A stretch of 64,000 nucleotides of DNA, from contig NZ_JAATJN010000001.1 in assembly GCF_011927955.1 (NCBI RefSeq), positions 2,666,001-2,730,000 of the forward strand, given 5' to 3'. This stretch comes from Brevibacterium marinum (GTDB lineage Bacteria > Actinomycetota > Actinomycetes > Actinomycetales > Brevibacteriaceae). The notes under the pieces are model-generated. The model saw nothing but the letters and a program-made list of their open reading frames with translations. It did not search any database and was not told the origin of the DNA. Position 1 is the stretch's first letter. Each line of letters starts with the position of its first letter. The position numbers and the translations under genes were made by a program. Of the stretch, positions 62,586-64,000 are shown piece by piece.

Positions 62586-62604
62586 TTGAGTCAAACACAC
62601 TCAA
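62586..62604. promoter_or_regulatory. HAIR operator (HspR-binding inverted repeat)
   Basis: TTGAGT-N7-ACTCAA matches the inner six bases of each arm of the HspR consensus CTTGAGT-N7-ACTCAAG. It lies in the 83-bp gap between hsp20 and the divergent AEC transporter gene. Confidence 0.8.
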
Positions 62605-62642
62605 CTTTGATTTGATTCCCGTCTCATGAAATTCTCAGTCTC

Positions 62643-63578
62643 GTGAGCCTCATTCCGGTCCTCCTGGCGCTGGTGCCCGTCGCCGCTCTGATCCTGTTCG
62701 GAGTCGGACTGAAACGACTGCCGGGGTTCACGAGCCCGGAGTTCTGGTCGGGGGCGGAGAAGCTCGCGTACTTCTGTCTGCTGCCGGTGCTGCTGTTCTC
62801 CTCCGTCGCCGAGGTCAGCGTTGCGCATGTGCCGTTGGGCCGCCTGGCGGTGGCGCTCATCGCACCAACGGTTCTCGTGTCGATCCTCATCATCCTTCTG
62901 CGTCGGGTCATCGCCGGTGATCTCTCCTCATTCACCTCGGTTCTGCAGGGAGGAATTCGCTTCAACACGTACATCGGGCTGTCGATCTCGGGAAGCCTGT
63001 TCGGCGCCGAAGGCAGCGCTCTCGCCGCGATCGTGGCCGCCGTGCTCGTTCCCACCGTCAATATCGTCTCCAGCCTCGGGTTCGAATTCCTCCGCACGGG
63101 ACCGAGCTCCGTTGTCGGAATCCTGCGTGTCGTCGTGACGAATCCCCTGGTCCTCGGCTGTGCCGCCGGGGGACTGTTCAACCTCACCGGCGCGCCGATG
63201 CCCGCGCTCCTCGACTCGGTCCTGTCTCCTCTGGCGGCCGCCGCCCTGCCGGTCGGTCTTCTGTGCGTCGGCGCCGGACTGCGGCGGATCTCTCTGCGGA
63301 CGCACGCCGTGGCGATGGTGTATTCGAGCCTCGCCAAGCTCGTCCTCCTGCCGGCGTTGACGCTGGCCGCCCTCGTGCTGCTCGACATCCCGGCCACGGC
63401 GGCTCTGATCGCCATCGTCTTCCAGTCGATCGCGACGGCCAGCTCCGGTTACGTCATGGCCCGGCAGCTGGGCGGCAATGCGGACCTGATGGCCGCCCTC
63501 ATCGCGGCCCAGACCGTCCTCATGCTCCTGACATCTCCACTCGTCCTGCTCGGTGCGCAGGCTGTGCTCGGCCTCTGA
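62643..63578 (+). CDS. AEC (auxin efflux carrier) family transporter
   Basis: This 311-residue protein has ten hydrophobic segments in two five-helix halves, as in AEC and bile-acid-type carriers. The first half has LPGFTSPEFWSGAEKLAYFCLLP and the second SGYVMARQLGGNADLMAA. AEC members in bacteria move carboxylates such as malate or malonate, but the substrate here is unknown. The GTG start has no ribosome-binding site. The HAIR operator 38 bases upstream could influence it as well as hsp20. Confidence 0.88.
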   Translation: MSLIPVLLALVPVAALILFGVGLKRLPGFTSPEFWSGAEKLAYFCLLPVLLFSSVAEVSVAHVPLGRLAVALIAPTVLVSILIILLRRVIAGDLSSFTSVLQGGIRFNTYIGLSISGSLFGAEGSALAAIVAAVLVPTVNIVSSLGFEFLRTGPSSVVGILRVVVTNPLVLGCAAGGLFNLTGAPMPALLDSVLSPLAAAALPVGLLCVGAGLRRISLRTHAVAMVYSSLAKLVLLPALTLAALVLLDIPATAALIAIVFQSIATASSGYVMARQLGGNADLMAALIAAQTVLMLLTSPLVLLGAQAVLGL

Positions 63579-63581
63579 GCA

Positions 63582-63625
63582 CAGGCGAGCGGCCGGCCCC
63601 TGCCTGGGGCCCGGCCGCTCGCCTG
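63582..63625. terminator. Long hairpin terminator between convergent genes
   Basis: CAGGCGAGCGGCCGG (63582-63596) pairs perfectly with 63611-63625. The loop adds CCCC/GGGG pairing, giving about 19 bp in all. It lies four bases after the transporter stop and before the ferritin stop. Confidence 0.72.
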
Positions 63626-63670
63626 CGTTCGGTGACCTGTGGTCATCCGGTGATGCTCACAGCGTCGAGA

Positions 63671-64000
63671 TCACTCGCTGTCAGCCTTGATGTCAGGGTG
63701 ACGGGACCCGAGCTCCGAGTCGATCCGGAGCAGTCCGGACCCGCTGTCTGCCACATGCTCGAGACGACCGATGATCTCCGAGATGGTCGATTCCTCTTCG
63801 ACCTGCTCGTCGATGAACCAGTGCAGCAGCGGCAGGACGTCGATGTCGCCCTCTTCCTGCGCGGTGCGGTAGAGATTGCGGATCGATTCGGAGACCTTCT
63901 CCTCGTGCGCCAGGGCTGCCTTGAAGAAGTCGACGGGCTGTGAGCCCGACACCTTGGGAGCCGCGATGTCTCCGACCTGCGGAGCGAAGTCACGATCCTG
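63671..64000 (-). CDS. Ferritin (3' part; gene runs off the window)
   Basis: The open frame continues to the window edge, so the N-terminal part is missing. The visible 109 residues begin QDRDFAPQVGDIAAPKVSG and continue SQPVDFFKAALAHEEKVSESI, then LLHWFIDEQVEEESTISEII. This is the ferritin four-helix bundle with ferroxidase Glu/His in AHEEKV and DEQVEEE. It stores iron as a 24-subunit shell. The apparent GTG near 63952 is internal, not the start. The tail HPDIKADSE is short and acidic. Confidence 0.88.
   Translation of the reverse strand, partial: QDRDFAPQVGDIAAPKVSGSQPVDFFKAALAHEEKVSESIRNLYRTAQEEGDIDVLPLLHWFIDEQVEEESTISEIIGRLEHVADSGSGLLRIDSELGSRHPDIKADSE

Overview
This window looks like chromosomal DNA from a high-GC actinobacterium, most likely of the order Micrococcales and plausibly Brevibacterium or a relative; the genus is inference. 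The supporting genes are a mycothione-reductase-type flavoprotein, a polyphosphate glucokinase, a glnA2-glnE pair, the actinobacterial cytochrome oxidase subunit CtaF with a diheme QcrC, DUF3043 and DUF4191 proteins, and a C4 zinc-ribbon coiled-coil protein. Gene density is high. Several genes appear to be leaderless, and convergent genes are separated by long GC-rich hairpins. Almost everything is core metabolism. The only mobile DNA is one intact IS21-family element.

Layout. 0-10 kb: end of an unknown gene, a TetR regulator, tRNA-Val, an M24-fold protein with an eroded metal site, YceI, an L,D-transpeptidase, a uracil permease, an acyl-CoA ligase, a Nif3-like protein, a zinc-ribbon protein, YaaA and the RNase P RNA. 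10-15 kb: the operon map-ppgK-membrane protein, a GntR regulator and alanine dehydrogenase. 15-23 kb: nitrogen assimilation, with a small SPOR-like protein, glnA2 and glnE in one direction, then a mycothione reductase and glnA1 in the other. glnA1 has a GlnR-like box. 23-32 kb: lipoate and 2-oxoacid dehydrogenase genes (lipB-lipA, lpdA-E2), a membrane protein with a kinase-like N-terminus, and pepA. 32-37 kb: pyrD, a DUF3043 protein, an M20 dipeptidase, an IscA/ErpA protein and aat.

37-48 kb holds the respiratory chain as two convergent operons, ctaC-ctaD-ctaF (+) and ctaE-qcrC-qcrA-qcrB (-). These encode the aa3 oxidase and the bc1 complex that form a supercomplex in actinobacteria. Both upstream regions carry a CTAC-N5-GTAGCG motif. 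A complete IS21-family element (istA, istB, multiple terminal repeats, 6-bp target duplication GTGGGG) sits between the operons, beside a roughly 640-bp block with no recognisable gene.

48-64 kb: trpD, a DnaQ-like exonuclease/GIY-YIG fusion, a small membrane protein, an esterase, an acyltransferase, a MerR regulator, an orphan ParA, pyruvate carboxylase, peptide deformylase, a 3-hydroxyacyl-CoA dehydrogenase, an AspT-type aminotransferase, a methyltransferase, Hsp20 behind an HspR (HAIR) operator, an AEC transporter and the 3' part of a ferritin gene that runs off the window.

I found no clear new multi-gene system. The best leads are the kinase-like membrane protein, the shared oxidase/bc1 promoter motif and the ctaC palindromes, the non-canonical M24 protein, and the unexplained block beside the IS element.
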